From Ideonella sp. (GTDB lineage: Bacteria > Pseudomonadota > Gammaproteobacteria > Burkholderiales > Burkholderiaceae_C), in assembly GCA_015075545.1 (NCBI GenBank), contig JABTUC010000001.1, forward strand, positions 248,001 to 312,000: a stretch of 64,000 bases of DNA, in the 5' to 3' direction. The notes below the pieces were generated by a model. It saw only the letters and a list, made by a program, of their open reading frames with translations, did not search any database and was not told the origin of the DNA. This document shows, in pieces, positions 44,154 to 52,948 of this stretch. Both the position numbers and the translations under genes were made by a program. The first letter of the stretch is position 1. The number at the start of each line of letters is the position of its first letter.

Positions 44154-45239
44154 CTACGACGGCAGGAAGTCGACCGGCCAGGACACGACCATCACGTCGA
44201 CGTCCTTGTTGCCGAAGTCGAACTGCCGGATGCGTGCCAGCAGCTTGCGCTCGAGCTCCGAGGCCTTCAGCTCGCTGGACAGCACGCGAACGTCGACCAC
44301 CTCGCCCGACGGCGCGATCTTGAGCTCGACCACCACCTTGCCCTGCAGCGACGGATCGTCGCGCAGCGCGCGGTTGTAGAGCGCGTAGATCGCGCCCTTG
44401 TTGCGCTCGAACACGAGCTTGATCTCTTCGATCGAGCGGCTGGCCTTGCCGCTGCCGCTCTTGTGCAGCGTGCCGCCGCGGCCGGCGCCCTTGCCGTCGC
44501 CCTTGACGCCGCCGCCGCCCGCGCCACCGCCACCGCCGCCGCCGGCCACCCCCTCGACCAGCGTGGTGGCGCGGCCCGCGAGGCCGCCGCCGCCGGTGTT
44601 GCGGCTGTAGGCCGCGGTGTTGATGCCGCCGGAGCCGTTGGTGGCGTTGGAGGTGATGAGCGCGCGCACCGGGATGCCGGCTTCGTTGCCGGGGCCCACG
44701 CCCGGGCCGACGCCCGTACCGACGCCCTTGCCCTGCTTGATCTCCTGATTGAGCTGCACCGCCACCGGCGCGCCGCGGATCTCGGCGATCTGCTCCTTCA
44801 TCGCCAGCAGGCCGACGCCGGCGGCCCTGCGGCGCGCACCGTCGACCTCGCCGGGCGGCTTGTTCGGCACCGGCCGCCGCGCCTCGGGCACCGGCTGCTT
44901 CACCGTCTCGGGCTTCGGATCGTCTGGCTTCTTCGGGTGCGCTGCCGCCGGCTGCTCCTCGGCCTTATTCTCGACCTTGACCGGCGGCGGTGGCGGCGCC
45001 ACCTCGCGCTCGAGCACGATCTTGGCCAATTGCGGCGGCAGCTCGGCGACCTGCGTGCGGTCGTGCTCCGGCTTGGGCAACAGCAGGAACAGCAGGCACA
45101 GCAGCGTGCTTGCGATCAGCACGCGGTTGCGGATGCGCCTGAAGCGCGCGTTGTCGGCCAGCGACTCGGCCCACGGCAGCACCGAGACGCGGAACGAGAT
45201 CGCGTGGCTGCCGGCGCCGGCAGCGGCAAGGGCCCTCAT
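44154..45239 (-). CDS. TonB-like protein with AgmX/PglI C-terminal domain
   Basis: A 361-residue inner-membrane protein: cytoplasmic N-terminus, one helix (about 40-56, VLIASTLLCLLFLLLPK), a Pro-rich periplasmic stretch (PPPPPVKVEN), a Gly-rich linker with a run of GGGGGGGAGGGG near residues 230-241, and a C-terminal domain (about 270-360: IEEIKLVFERNKGAIYALYN ... FDFGNKDVDVMVVSWPVDF) of the AgmX/PglI type, which is TonB-like and in Myxococcus belongs to gliding-machine proteins. The ATG overlaps the stop of exbD (ATGA). It is the last gene of the large operon and would reach from the motor to envelope partners. Confidence 0.85.
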   Translation of the reverse strand: MRALAAAGAGSHAISFRVSVLPWAESLADNARFRRIRNRVLIASTLLCLLFLLLPKPEHDRTQVAELPPQLAKIVLEREVAPPPPPVKVENKAEEQPAAAHPKKPDDPKPETVKQPVPEARRPVPNKPPGEVDGARRRAAGVGLLAMKEQIAEIRGAPVAVQLNQEIKQGKGVGTGVGPGVGPGNEAGIPVRALITSNATNGSGGINTAAYSRNTGGGGLAGRATTLVEGVAGGGGGGGAGGGGVKGDGKGAGRGGTLHKSGSGKASRSIEEIKLVFERNKGAIYALYNRALRDDPSLQGKVVVELKIAPSGEVVDVRVLSSELKASELERKLLARIRQFDFGNKDVDVMVVSWPVDFLPS

Positions 45240-45730
45240 GTCTCGAACCTCTGCCGCACCGCGAACGAGACGTCGGTGAAGTTGGCGCGCGCGCTGGTGA
45301 CCATCACCTTGCGCAGCAGGCGGTAGGGGATGTCCTTGTCGCCCATGATCGTGACGGCGGCCTTGCTGGCCTGGTTCTTCTCGCGGATCACCTGCCGCTT
45401 GGACAGCAGCTCGAGCTCGGCCTTCAGCGCCGGGATCACGTCGTCGCCGGTCTTCATCACGTCGGCGACGTCGGCCACCTTGCGGCCCTCGACGATGATC
45501 TCGGCGCCGCTGATGGTAACCACGATGGTCTCGCGCGGGTGCGTCTCGGCGGTCGACTCGGGCAGTTTGACGGCCTTGTAGCTCGGCAGCGTCTCGACTT
45601 CGGTGGCGCTCGACAACAGGAAGAAGATCAGGATCGTGAAGATGTCGATCAGCGACACCAGGTTCAGGTCGAGCTGCTGCTTGTTGCGCTCCTTGCGGGC
45701 GGCGCGCTTCTGGATCGGCGTGAGGTTCAT
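45236..45730 (-). CDS. ExbD/TolR-family protein 1 (keeps membrane Asp)
   Basis: A 164-residue stator subunit with a short cytoplasmic N-terminus, one helix (NLVSLIDIFTILIFFLLSS, about 23-41) and a periplasmic domain. Asp29 inside the helix is the proton-carrying residue of ExbD/TolR/MotB-type proteins. The periplasmic part (AETHPRETIVVTISGAEIIV, VTIMGDKDIPYRLLRKVM) follows the TolR fold. It lies 7 bp after the second ExbD gene and is coupled to the TonB-like gene. Known of the family: with TolQ/ExbB it converts proton flow into motion of a partner protein. Confidence 0.88.
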   Translation of the reverse strand: MNLTPIQKRAARKERNKQQLDLNLVSLIDIFTILIFFLLSSATEVETLPSYKAVKLPESTAETHPRETIVVTISGAEIIVEGRKVADVADVMKTGDDVIPALKAELELLSKRQVIREKNQASKAAVTIMGDKDIPYRLLRKVMVTSARANFTDVSFAVRQRFET

Positions 45731-45737
45731 CGCGCGC

Positions 45738-46268
45738 TCACCCCTGGCTGCGTCCGTTGGACGCCGCGGCGCCCTTGGTGCGCAGCGGCGCGTCGCCCAC
45801 CGACACCTCGGGGAAGAGATCGACTCGCACCAGCTTGGGCCCGCCGTTGGCGCTGCGGCCGCTGCGCACGGCGTCCATCACGTGCACCAGCACCTCGTAC
45901 GAGGTATCGGGCTCCGACAGCACGGTGGCGGTGCGCGTGTCGGGAAACTTCTGCTTGATGCTCTGCATCAGCACGTTCAGCGCCTTGAAGTCGTGATGGC
46001 CTTCCTTGTTGTCGATGCGCTGGATCAGCCCGCCGATGCGGTCGCCGACCTCGAGTGCCTCGGGCCGGATCACGATCTCGAGCTTGAGGTCGTTGCCCTT
46101 GAGCTGCTCGAGCTTGCTGTTCGATTGCGCGGGCAAGGTGAGGTCCATCACCGCCAGCCGGGTGAACACCGCGGTCGACAGCAGGAACGGTACCAGCACC
46201 ACGATCAGGTTGATGAACGCGGTGACCTCGAGCGCGGCCACTTCCTTGCGCAGGCGTCTGACTCGCAT
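45738..46268 (-). CDS. ExbD/TolR-family protein 2 (membrane Asp replaced by Asn)
   Basis: A 176-residue TolR-like subunit. Its helix reads EVTAFINLIVVLVPFLLSTA (about 14-33), where the position of the conserved Asp is Asn20. The periplasmic domain is longer than in protein 1 (SKLEQLKGNDLKLEIVIR, FPDTRTATVLSEPDTSYEVL). Two different TolR-type genes behind one TolQ gene is also the arrangement of aglR-aglQ-aglS in Myxococcus. The missing Asp means this subunit probably cannot carry protons itself. It lies 37 bp after the TolQ-like gene. Confidence 0.85.
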   Translation of the reverse strand: MRVRRLRKEVAALEVTAFINLIVVLVPFLLSTAVFTRLAVMDLTLPAQSNSKLEQLKGNDLKLEIVIRPEALEVGDRIGGLIQRIDNKEGHHDFKALNVLMQSIKQKFPDTRTATVLSEPDTSYEVLVHVMDAVRSGRSANGGPKLVRVDLFPEVSVGDAPLRTKGAAASNGRSQG

Positions 46269-46305
46269 GGCGGTCTCGCGATGAGCCGAAGTTAGCTTGC
46301 GTCGC

Positions 46306-46962
46306 TCAGCGCGCGGCCGGCACCGCTTCGGACTTCAGGCGCTGCACCAGGTTCAGGAAGCTGATCTTGGCGGCCTCGAGGCCGTCGACGATCTCGGCCG
46401 TGCGCGCCTGCAGGAAGGCGTGGATCAGCAGGAACGGAATCGCCACCATCAGCGCGAACGCGGTGTTGTTCATGGCGATCGAGATCGACGCCGACAGCAT
46501 CTCGGCCTTCTCGGCCGGGTTGACCTGCGCCACCGCGGTGAAACCCTTGATCAGGCCGATGATCGTGCCCAGCAGGCCCACCAGCGTGATCACGTTGGCG
46601 AAGGTCGCGATGTAGTGGGTTCGCTTCTCCAGCCGCGGCACGATCTCCATCATGCCCTCTTCCATCGCGGCGTCGATGTCCTCGCGGCGCGCCGGGCTCT
46701 GCATGCGCTGCAGGCCGTTGGCGACGATCTTGCCGATCGCCGCGTCGGACTTGCCCGACACGTGCTGCGCCTCCTTGAACTTGCCGTTCTGCAGCATCGG
46801 CAGCATGTGCTCCCACAGCTTGCGGTTCTCGGCGCGAGCACGGTTGAGGAAGACGAAGCGCTCGATCGCGATCGCCAGGCCCAGCGCCATGATCAGGATG
46901 CTGGGGTAGATGAACAGGCCGCTGTCCTGGAAGAACTTCACCGCGGTGTCGAACGCACTCAT
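46306..46962 (-). CDS. MotA/TolQ/ExbB proton channel family protein
   Basis: A 218-residue three-helix inner-membrane protein. Helix 1 is about 13-32 (GLFIYPSILIMALGLAIAI), followed by a long cytoplasmic loop with the RREDIDAAMEEGMMEIVPRL segment, then helix 2 (IATFANVITLVGLLGTIIGL, about 120-140) and helix 3 (AMNNTAFALMVAIPFLLIHA, about 162-182) with the conserved Thr. These are the TolQ/ExbB signatures. ATG 46962 has AGGAG eight bases upstream; a GTG at 46965 is adjacent. It forms the channel with the two ExbD proteins downstream. Confidence 0.9.
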   Translation of the reverse strand: MSAFDTAVKFFQDSGLFIYPSILIMALGLAIAIERFVFLNRARAENRKLWEHMLPMLQNGKFKEAQHVSGKSDAAIGKIVANGLQRMQSPARREDIDAAMEEGMMEIVPRLEKRTHYIATFANVITLVGLLGTIIGLIKGFTAVAQVNPAEKAEMLSASISIAMNNTAFALMVAIPFLLIHAFLQARTAEIVDGLEAAKISFLNLVQRLKSEAVPAAR

Positions 46963-47026
46963 CACTCACTCTCCTGTCGTCGATCTGCTGGGCAGTCTGA
47001 GAATCCGATGGCTGAAGCGGTTGCGA

Positions 47027-47305
47027 TCACTTCGGCGCCGTCGTCGGCTGCAGCATCGCGTCGTAGCGCACCTGGCGGCGGAACACGTCGCGGTCGACCG
47101 GCGCCAGCACCTCGTCGAGCACGCCGCCGGGGGCACGGCCCGACAAGTCGCCCGGCAACGGCTTCTTCCACGGCACGATGTAGAGCACCTTGGGCAGTTC
47201 GCGGTTGCCGATGATCTGCGTGCGGTCGATGTCGGCACGGTCCTGCGCCAGCACGGGCAGCGCAGCCACGGCGATCGACGCGACGAGCGGATGCACTCGC
47301 ATCAT
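47027..47305 (-). CDS. Small exported protein of the TolQ/TolR operon
   Basis: A 92-residue protein with a signal peptide (MMRVHPLVASIAVAALPVLA, cleavage about residue 21) and a mature part containing DRTQIIGNRELPKVLYIVPW and DRDVFRRQVRYD. I know this pattern only as an unnamed protein beside TPR and TolQ/TolR genes. Its ATG overlaps the stop of the TPR lipoprotein gene (ATGA). Its conserved IIGNRELPK core and position suggest a fixed part of the machine. Confidence 0.7.
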   Translation of the reverse strand: MMRVHPLVASIAVAALPVLAQDRADIDRTQIIGNRELPKVLYIVPWKKPLPGDLSGRAPGGVLDEVLAPVDRDVFRRQVRYDAMLQPTTAPK

Positions 47306-48027
47306 TGCTGCTCCTTCAGGCTGAGCGCGACGCGGTCGTCCTTGCGGTTCTTGAGGTCGACCACCCACTTGGCGACGGCGGCATCGCTGCCGGCCAGCAC
47401 GAGGTACTGGTCGTACAGCGCCAGCGCGCGCTTGCGATCCTGCAGGTAGAGGTCGTTCAGGATGCCGAGGTTGAGCAGCGGCGCCGCATAGGTCGCATCG
47501 AGCGCGATGGCGCGCTCGTAAGCGTCGCGCGCCTTCGCGAACTGGCCCTGCTGGCGATACGTGATGCCGAGCTGGTTGTGGAACACCGCCTGGCGCGGGC
47601 TCACCTGCACCGCCTTCTCGAGTGCGGCGGCCGATTCCGGCAGCTTGCCGGCCTGGCGATAGAGCAGCCCGAGGTTGGCGTGCACGCCGCCGAGCTCGGG
47701 GTTCGATTGCACCAACGCCTTCAACTGCGCGGCCGCCTCGTCGTTGCGGCCGGCGCGCATCGCACGGCGCGCGTTGTCGAACGCCGCCTGCGCGCGCGGG
47801 TCCACCGGCGGCTCGGCTTGGACTTGCGCCTGGGCCGCCGCCGATGCGGCGGGCGCGGCCGTCGCCGCCGCCTGCGCCGGCGCAGCGGCGGGCTCTGCCT
47901 GCGCGCCGACCGCCTGCTTGACCGCGGCGATCGGGTCGGGCAGCGACGCGCAGCCCGACAACGCCGCCAGCGCCGCGGGCAGTGCCAGCACGGCGAGGCG
48001 GGGTCCGATCGGGTCAACGAATCGCAT
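47302..48027 (-). CDS. TPR lipoprotein
   Basis: A 241-residue lipoprotein: lipobox ALSGC gives Cys26, then an Ala/Gln-rich linker (about 45-75) and three to four TPR units (about 80-205) such as ARRAMRAGRNDEAAAQLKAL, GVHANLGLLYRQAGKLPESA and NQLGITYRQQGQFAKARDAY. TPR lipoproteins of this kind serve as outer-membrane scaffolds, for example GltE in the Myxococcus gliding machine. It overlaps the upstream TPR gene by 14 bp. Confidence 0.85.
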   Translation of the reverse strand: MRFVDPIGPRLAVLALPAALAALSGCASLPDPIAAVKQAVGAQAEPAAAPAQAAATAAPAASAAAQAQVQAEPPVDPRAQAAFDNARRAMRAGRNDEAAAQLKALVQSNPELGGVHANLGLLYRQAGKLPESAAALEKAVQVSPRQAVFHNQLGITYRQQGQFAKARDAYERAIALDATYAAPLLNLGILNDLYLQDRKRALALYDQYLVLAGSDAAVAKWVVDLKNRKDDRVALSLKEQQ

Positions 48028-50830
48028 CGATCACGCTCTCACTGCGTTCCAACTTGCCGTAACGCACCGGCCTCAGCGCGGCCAGCGACTTGAAGCTCTC
48101 CTGCACCCACTTGTCGTAGATGCCCGAGGCGGCGCGCTTGGCGTTGACCTCGTGCAGTTCGGTGGCCTTCTCTTCGAACGGGAACGCCTGCTCCTCGAGC
48201 ATCACGTTGTACTGTTCGAGCTCGGCCTTATTCAACTTTTTCGGCCGCTGCGAGGAGAGCATAGCTTTGCCGAAGTCCTGATACAGCGCGGCGGTGTGAT
48301 AAGTCGCTGCCGTCGTGATGTCGGCCACGCCGTAGTTGGCGGCCGCGGCATAGGCCTGCAGCGCTTGTTCCATCTTTGTTTTCTTCAGTTTCAGGTTCTT
48401 CGCCAGCGGCTCGACCAACGCTACTTTTCGATACGCCTCGGCCACCGGCTCGGCCATCGCCAGCGCCGCGGTGCCGCCGAGGTAGCGCGTGCGATCGGTG
48501 CGCTTGGCGCCACCCGCGAGATCGAGCTGATGGATCTCCTTCATCAGCGCGAACTCGCGCGCATGGTTGCCGTCGGCCTTGGCCATCTGCGCCAGCCGCC
48601 AGCGCACCTCGACGCTGGTTTCGAGCGAGCCGGGGTAGAGCTTCAGGTAGCGTTCGTACGCGCGCGCCGCGCTGCTGCGCGAGCCGCTCTTTTCGTACAG
48701 CTCGGCGGCCTGCCACAGCGACGACTGCGCGAGCTTCGGATCCTTGCTGTTGGCCGCCAGGCGTTCGAACTCGACGGCTGCCTGCGCGCCCTGGCCCTTT
48801 TCCAGATACGCCAGCGCCAGCTTGGGGCCGACCTCGGCGGCCAGCGGGTGGTTGGGGTTGGCGCGACGAAACTCCTCGAGCGCGCGGATCGCGGCGTCCC
48901 AATCCTTCAGCGCGATCAGCGCCGCGGCGGCGTCGTACTGCGCCGTGACGCGGATGCTCGAGGTTGGCGCGACCGCGGCCACGCGGTCGAAATGACCGAC
49001 CGCCCCGCGCAGATTGCCCGCGGCGCGCGCCTGCTCGCCCTGCTTGTAGACCGAGGCGGCGAGGCGTTCGACCAGCTCGTTGCGCTTGGCGTCGCGCTCG
49101 GGCGTCAGCGCGAGCACTTCGCGGTAGCCCTTCTCGGCGTCGGCGAATGCCGCCTTGTCGAAGGCGGTGTGCGAGATCACCGTCCAGGCAACGCGGCGCT
49201 GCTCGGGTGCCGCCGGCGGGTCGAGCTTCAGCACCATCTGCGCGACCTCGGTGGCGCGTGCGCCGTCCTTCAACGTGAACAGTTTTTCCGACGCGTTGGT
49301 CAGCACCGCGCCCGTGCGCGGGTCGGCGGGGAAGGCCTTGGCGAAGCGCAGTGCGCTGTCGATGCCGCTGCGCTGCAAGGCCGGCAGCTCGGCGGCACCC
49401 GCCGCCTTCTCGAGGCCGGCGTAGGCGAGCAGCGCCGAGTAGCCGGCGTCGGCGCTCTTGGCGTGCGCCGGGTAGCCGTAGGCGGTCTTCTCGTACTCGG
49501 TGGCCGCTTCGAGCAACTGTTTGTCCTCGAACAGCAGCTCGGCGAGCAGGAAGTTGTTCTGCGCGGTGTCGGGGTCGTCCGGGAACGAACCGATGTACGC
49601 GCGGTACCAGCGCACCGCCTCCTGGTAATCGGCCGACGCCTTGCTCTTCTGCGCCAGCGCGTGATAGTGGCGCGCCAGCTCGGTGAGGTGGGCCTTGACC
49701 AGCGGCCGCGCGCGCTCCCAGCCCTCGGGGTTGGCCTTGCGGAACTCGCTGTCGATGCCGTAGCGCGAGACGTAGTCCTTCTTCGCCTCGAGCGCCAGCG
49801 TCGCGAAGCCGTTGGCCTGGTAGATCTCGATCACCCGCGCCTGCAGTTGCGGTGCCTGCGCGTGCAGCGGCTGCTGCTTGACGAAGGCGCCGAAGGTGTC
49901 GGCGGCATCCTTGACGCGGTCTTGCTTGATGTACAGCTCGCCGAGCTGCTGGTAGACGCGGAACTCGTAGCCGCGGCGCACGTCGTCGGTGATGTACGGC
50001 GGGATCGACGCCGCGCCCTGCAGGTTCTGCAGGCTGATGCTCATGACGCGGAAGGTGTCGTCGACCAGCTCGCGGTCGGCGCGCGTCAGCTCCTGGATGT
50101 CGGCCAGCTCGGTGGCGTCGCTGCGCAGCGTGCTCTTGCGGTCGAGCACGCCGAAGAACGAATGCAGCGCCTCCTCGAGCCGCGCCTGCTTGAACAGCGA
50201 CCAGCCGTGCATGTACAGCGCGCGCTCCTGGAACGGCGTGCCCGAGTCGGCCTTCATCACCGCGGCGAAAGCGGCTTCGGCGCGCGGGTAGTCGCGCGTC
50301 GCGAACAGGATCTCGCCGCGGCGGAACTGCGCCTCGTCGAGATACTGGGTCTGCGGGTACTCGGCCACCAGCCGGTCGAGCGTCTTGATCGCCGCTTCGA
50401 GCTTGCCGTCTTGCTCCTGCGCGCGCGCGAGCTGGTAGAGCACACGGTCGTTGCCCGGATCCTGCGGGTGCTCCTTCAGGAACTCCTGGTAGCGCGCCAC
50501 CGCGAGGCTGTAGTCGGGGCTCGCGGTCGCGCCGCTCAGCACGCGGCTGTCGGCGGCGTCCATCTCCAGGTCGCCGAGCCGTCGCATCGCCTCGGCGCGC
50601 TGCTGCGCCTTCGGCGCGATCTCGAGGAACTTGCGGTAGGCGACGATCGCGTCGCCGACGTCGGCCTTGATGCCCTTGTCGTCGGGCACGTCGGCCTCGC
50701 GGCCCGACATCGTCTTCAGCGTCGGCGCCTGGTCGTCGTCGTTCGCGCGCTTGCTGGCGCAGCCGGCCAGCGCCAGCGCCGCAGCGAGCGCCAGCAGGCG
50801 CAGCGTGCGGGCCTCAGGGCTTGGCCACAT
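48014..50830 (-). CDS. Large TPR lipoprotein
   Basis: A 938-residue protein with lipobox ALAGC (Cys24) and a nearly continuous array of TPR-like helices, for example YSLAVARYQEFLKEHPQDPG, AAIKTLDRLVAEYPQTQYLD and AARAYERYLKLYPGSLETSV. The C-terminal 250 residues (EIHQLDLAGGAKRTDRTRYL onward) are less repetitive. It has the size and layout of the large TPR scaffold proteins (AgmU/GltD-like) next to TolQ/TolR genes. Its start overlaps the preceding gene by 17 bp and its end overlaps the next by 14 bp, so synthesis of the three TPR proteins is coupled. Confidence 0.85.
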   Translation of the reverse strand: MWPSPEARTLRLLALAAALALAGCASKRANDDDQAPTLKTMSGREADVPDDKGIKADVGDAIVAYRKFLEIAPKAQQRAEAMRRLGDLEMDAADSRVLSGATASPDYSLAVARYQEFLKEHPQDPGNDRVLYQLARAQEQDGKLEAAIKTLDRLVAEYPQTQYLDEAQFRRGEILFATRDYPRAEAAFAAVMKADSGTPFQERALYMHGWSLFKQARLEEALHSFFGVLDRKSTLRSDATELADIQELTRADRELVDDTFRVMSISLQNLQGAASIPPYITDDVRRGYEFRVYQQLGELYIKQDRVKDAADTFGAFVKQQPLHAQAPQLQARVIEIYQANGFATLALEAKKDYVSRYGIDSEFRKANPEGWERARPLVKAHLTELARHYHALAQKSKASADYQEAVRWYRAYIGSFPDDPDTAQNNFLLAELLFEDKQLLEAATEYEKTAYGYPAHAKSADAGYSALLAYAGLEKAAGAAELPALQRSGIDSALRFAKAFPADPRTGAVLTNASEKLFTLKDGARATEVAQMVLKLDPPAAPEQRRVAWTVISHTAFDKAAFADAEKGYREVLALTPERDAKRNELVERLAASVYKQGEQARAAGNLRGAVGHFDRVAAVAPTSSIRVTAQYDAAAALIALKDWDAAIRALEEFRRANPNHPLAAEVGPKLALAYLEKGQGAQAAVEFERLAANSKDPKLAQSSLWQAAELYEKSGSRSSAARAYERYLKLYPGSLETSVEVRWRLAQMAKADGNHAREFALMKEIHQLDLAGGAKRTDRTRYLGGTAALAMAEPVAEAYRKVALVEPLAKNLKLKKTKMEQALQAYAAAANYGVADITTAATYHTAALYQDFGKAMLSSQRPKKLNKAELEQYNVMLEEQAFPFEEKATELHEVNAKRAASGIYDKWVQESFKSLAALRPVRYGKLERSESVIDAIR

Positions 50831-52688
50831 CGTCGGGGTTCCGGGCCAGCGCCGCGCGGTCGACCAGTTGCGCCATCGCGAATCGGGCCTGCGTGGTGTA
50901 GGCGACGAGGCGCTCCTTCTGGCGCGCGAGCTCGGCCACCGCCAGCTCCTGCACCTGCCCCTGCTGCTCGCGCGTCAGCGCCGCGACGCGCGGGATCAGG
51001 CCGCGCACCGCGGCTTCGAGCTCGGCGATACGCTGCGCGAACTGCTGCTGCCGCGCCGGCTCGTCGCGCTGCGCCTGCGCCAGCGCGTCGTCGCGCGCGC
51101 GCGCGAGTTCGAGCTCGGTGTCGATCGTGCGCAGCGCCTTGCGCGCGTTCCACAGGCGGTCGGGGTGCTCCTGCGCCAGTTGCCAGGTGAGCGCGCCGGC
51201 GACGCGGCGCACGCGCTCGGCCGCGGCGGCGACCTCGGGATCGTTGCCCGAGCGCTCGACGATCGAGCGCATGTCGGCCACGCGGTCGAGCTGCGCGCGT
51301 CGCGCGGCATCGGCCAGCGCGGCGTGGTCGCCCTCGGCCTCGGCCTTGTCGACCGCCGCGGTCATCTCGTCGCGGCGGCGCGTCATCTCTGCGATGCCGG
51401 CCTCGCCCTGCGTGGCGCGCTCGCGCACCTTGGGCAGCCGATCGGCGTAGGCCTGGCGGCGGTTGGCGAGCATCTCCTTGTAGACCCCGAGCGCATCGGC
51501 CCAGCCGTGCAGGTTCTTGTCGAGGTAGCGCAGGTCGCGCCAGTTCTTGAACGCCTCCTGGAACTCGTGGCGCGCCAGCACCTGCGTCAGGTGGCCGGCG
51601 TGCGGCAGGTCGGGCAGTTCGCCGATGTTCCAGAACCAGCCCATCTCGTCGCCCGGGTTCTTCTCGAGCAGGCCCTCGACCAGCTTGCCGGCGCGGATGG
51701 CGGCGATCGATTCGTCGAGCGCGGTGTTCTCGCGCTCGAACGCGGCGAGCGCCTGCTGGTAGCGGTCGAGCGCCCGGCCGTCGGCACCGACCTCGCCGTA
51801 GGCGAAGGCCACCGCGATGCGCGCCTCGAGCACCGCGGCGTCGCTGGCGTCGCGGTGGTCGGTGAGCTCGCTCCATGGCACCAGCGCCTGCCTGGGCTGC
51901 TTCAGCGCCGCCGCGGCCCAGCCGAACCCGAGCAGCGCCTTGGTGGCCAGCATGCTCGTGAGCCGCACGCGCTCGAGGTAGGTCTGCGCCGCCTCGGGCT
52001 TGTCGTCGGCGAGCGCGGCGAAGCCGAGCGCGACGTTGGCCTTGTCGCGCAGCGCCTTGAACTCCTCGGTTGGGGCGCTGGCCTTGCCGACTTCGTCGAG
52101 GATCGCCATGCCGCCGGCGATGTCGCCCGAACGCACCAGCGCGACGCCGAGGTTGTAGCGCGCGTAGAGCCCCAGGCCGCTGCCCTTGGCCAGCGCGCCG
52201 AGCACCTGCGCGGCGCCGGCGTAGTCGGCGCGCGCCATCAGCAGTTGCGCCTGCAGCAACACGCGTTCTTCCTGCAGATCGGGCGGCAGGTGGTTCTCGA
52301 TGCGCGCCATCGCCTCTTCGGCCTGGTCGATGAAGCCGCGCTGGTAGCGGATCTTGGCCAGGTAGAACCAGGCGCGGTCGCGTACCGGCGGCGGCGCACC
52401 CTGGTCGATCAGCCGCGCGAACACCTCGCCGGCCTCCTTGTGCATGCCGTACGACAGCAGCATGCCGCCGCGCAGCAGCTCGGCCTCGTCGGCGTGCTGC
52501 GACACGCGGCCGAAGTGCTGCGAGGTCATCAGGCTGGTGATCGCGGTGAAGTAGCGGTCCTGGAAGAACTGGAACAGCGCGTCGCCGTAGTACGGGTCGA
52601 CGATGATGTGCGGCTTCGGCGGCTCGGCAGCGTGCGCGGGAGCAGTCAGAGTACTCGATACCAGCCACGCCGCACCAAGCCAGCGCAC
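50814..52688 (-). CDS. TPR/coiled-coil exported protein
   Basis: A 624-residue exported protein. A signal peptide (about 1-22, ending APAHA) is followed by the helical-repeat half (about 40-340), including HADEAELLRGGMLLSYGMHK, DRAWFYLAKIRYQRGFIDQA and ARYNLGVALVRSGDIAGGMA, and a C-terminal long coiled coil (about 430-590: RLPKVRERATQGEAGIAEMT, RQQQFAQRIAELEAAVRGLI). GTG 52688 is the best start (MRWLGAAWLV after the change to Met); TTG 52697 is possible. The frame stays open upstream through the hairpin repeat at 52695, so the true start was fixed by the signal peptide. No strong ribosome site is present, perhaps because the repeat replaced it. Confidence 0.8.
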   Translation of the reverse strand: MRWLGAAWLVSSTLTAPAHAAEPPKPHIIVDPYYGDALFQFFQDRYFTAITSLMTSQHFGRVSQHADEAELLRGGMLLSYGMHKEAGEVFARLIDQGAPPPVRDRAWFYLAKIRYQRGFIDQAEEAMARIENHLPPDLQEERVLLQAQLLMARADYAGAAQVLGALAKGSGLGLYARYNLGVALVRSGDIAGGMAILDEVGKASAPTEEFKALRDKANVALGFAALADDKPEAAQTYLERVRLTSMLATKALLGFGWAAAALKQPRQALVPWSELTDHRDASDAAVLEARIAVAFAYGEVGADGRALDRYQQALAAFERENTALDESIAAIRAGKLVEGLLEKNPGDEMGWFWNIGELPDLPHAGHLTQVLARHEFQEAFKNWRDLRYLDKNLHGWADALGVYKEMLANRRQAYADRLPKVRERATQGEAGIAEMTRRRDEMTAAVDKAEAEGDHAALADAARRAQLDRVADMRSIVERSGNDPEVAAAAERVRRVAGALTWQLAQEHPDRLWNARKALRTIDTELELARARDDALAQAQRDEPARQQQFAQRIAELEAAVRGLIPRVAALTREQQGQVQELAVAELARQKERLVAYTTQARFAMAQLVDRAALARNPDDVAKP

Positions 52689-52694
52689 GGCGGT

Positions 52695-52948
52695 CAAGCG
52701 GACACCGCGGATCCGGCTTTGGCTGCGGCCGGCGCTACGCGCCTTCCCGTCCGCTTCGCGGACAGGAGCCTTCGCCGCAACCGCGCCGCTTCGCGGCTTG
52801 TTGTGCCGGTCCGCTGGTGTGCCTTGCAGGCCGCGCCGGGTCTTGCGACCCGGCCCTTCGCCAGGCATGAAGGGTCCACCGGACCCTTCATGTCCGGGCT
52901 CAGCCCCCCTGGGGGGCAGGCGGCCTCCAGGCCGCTTCGGGAGGGAGA
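52695..52948 (-). repeat. Hairpin repeat, copy C (long form)
   Basis: Between the stop of the gene at 52949 and the start of the TPR gene lie 254 bp of hairpins: 52835-52854 (8-bp stem, closed by GCAA on the minus strand), 52866-52892 (perfect 12-bp stem), a CCCCCC/GGGGGG stem at about 52905-52918, and GCGGCC/GGCCGC near 52920-52936. The end next to the TPR gene shares AAGCGGACACCGCGGATCCG with copy B; the middle is homologous to copy A. It sits directly behind a stop codon, like copy B. Confidence 0.75.
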
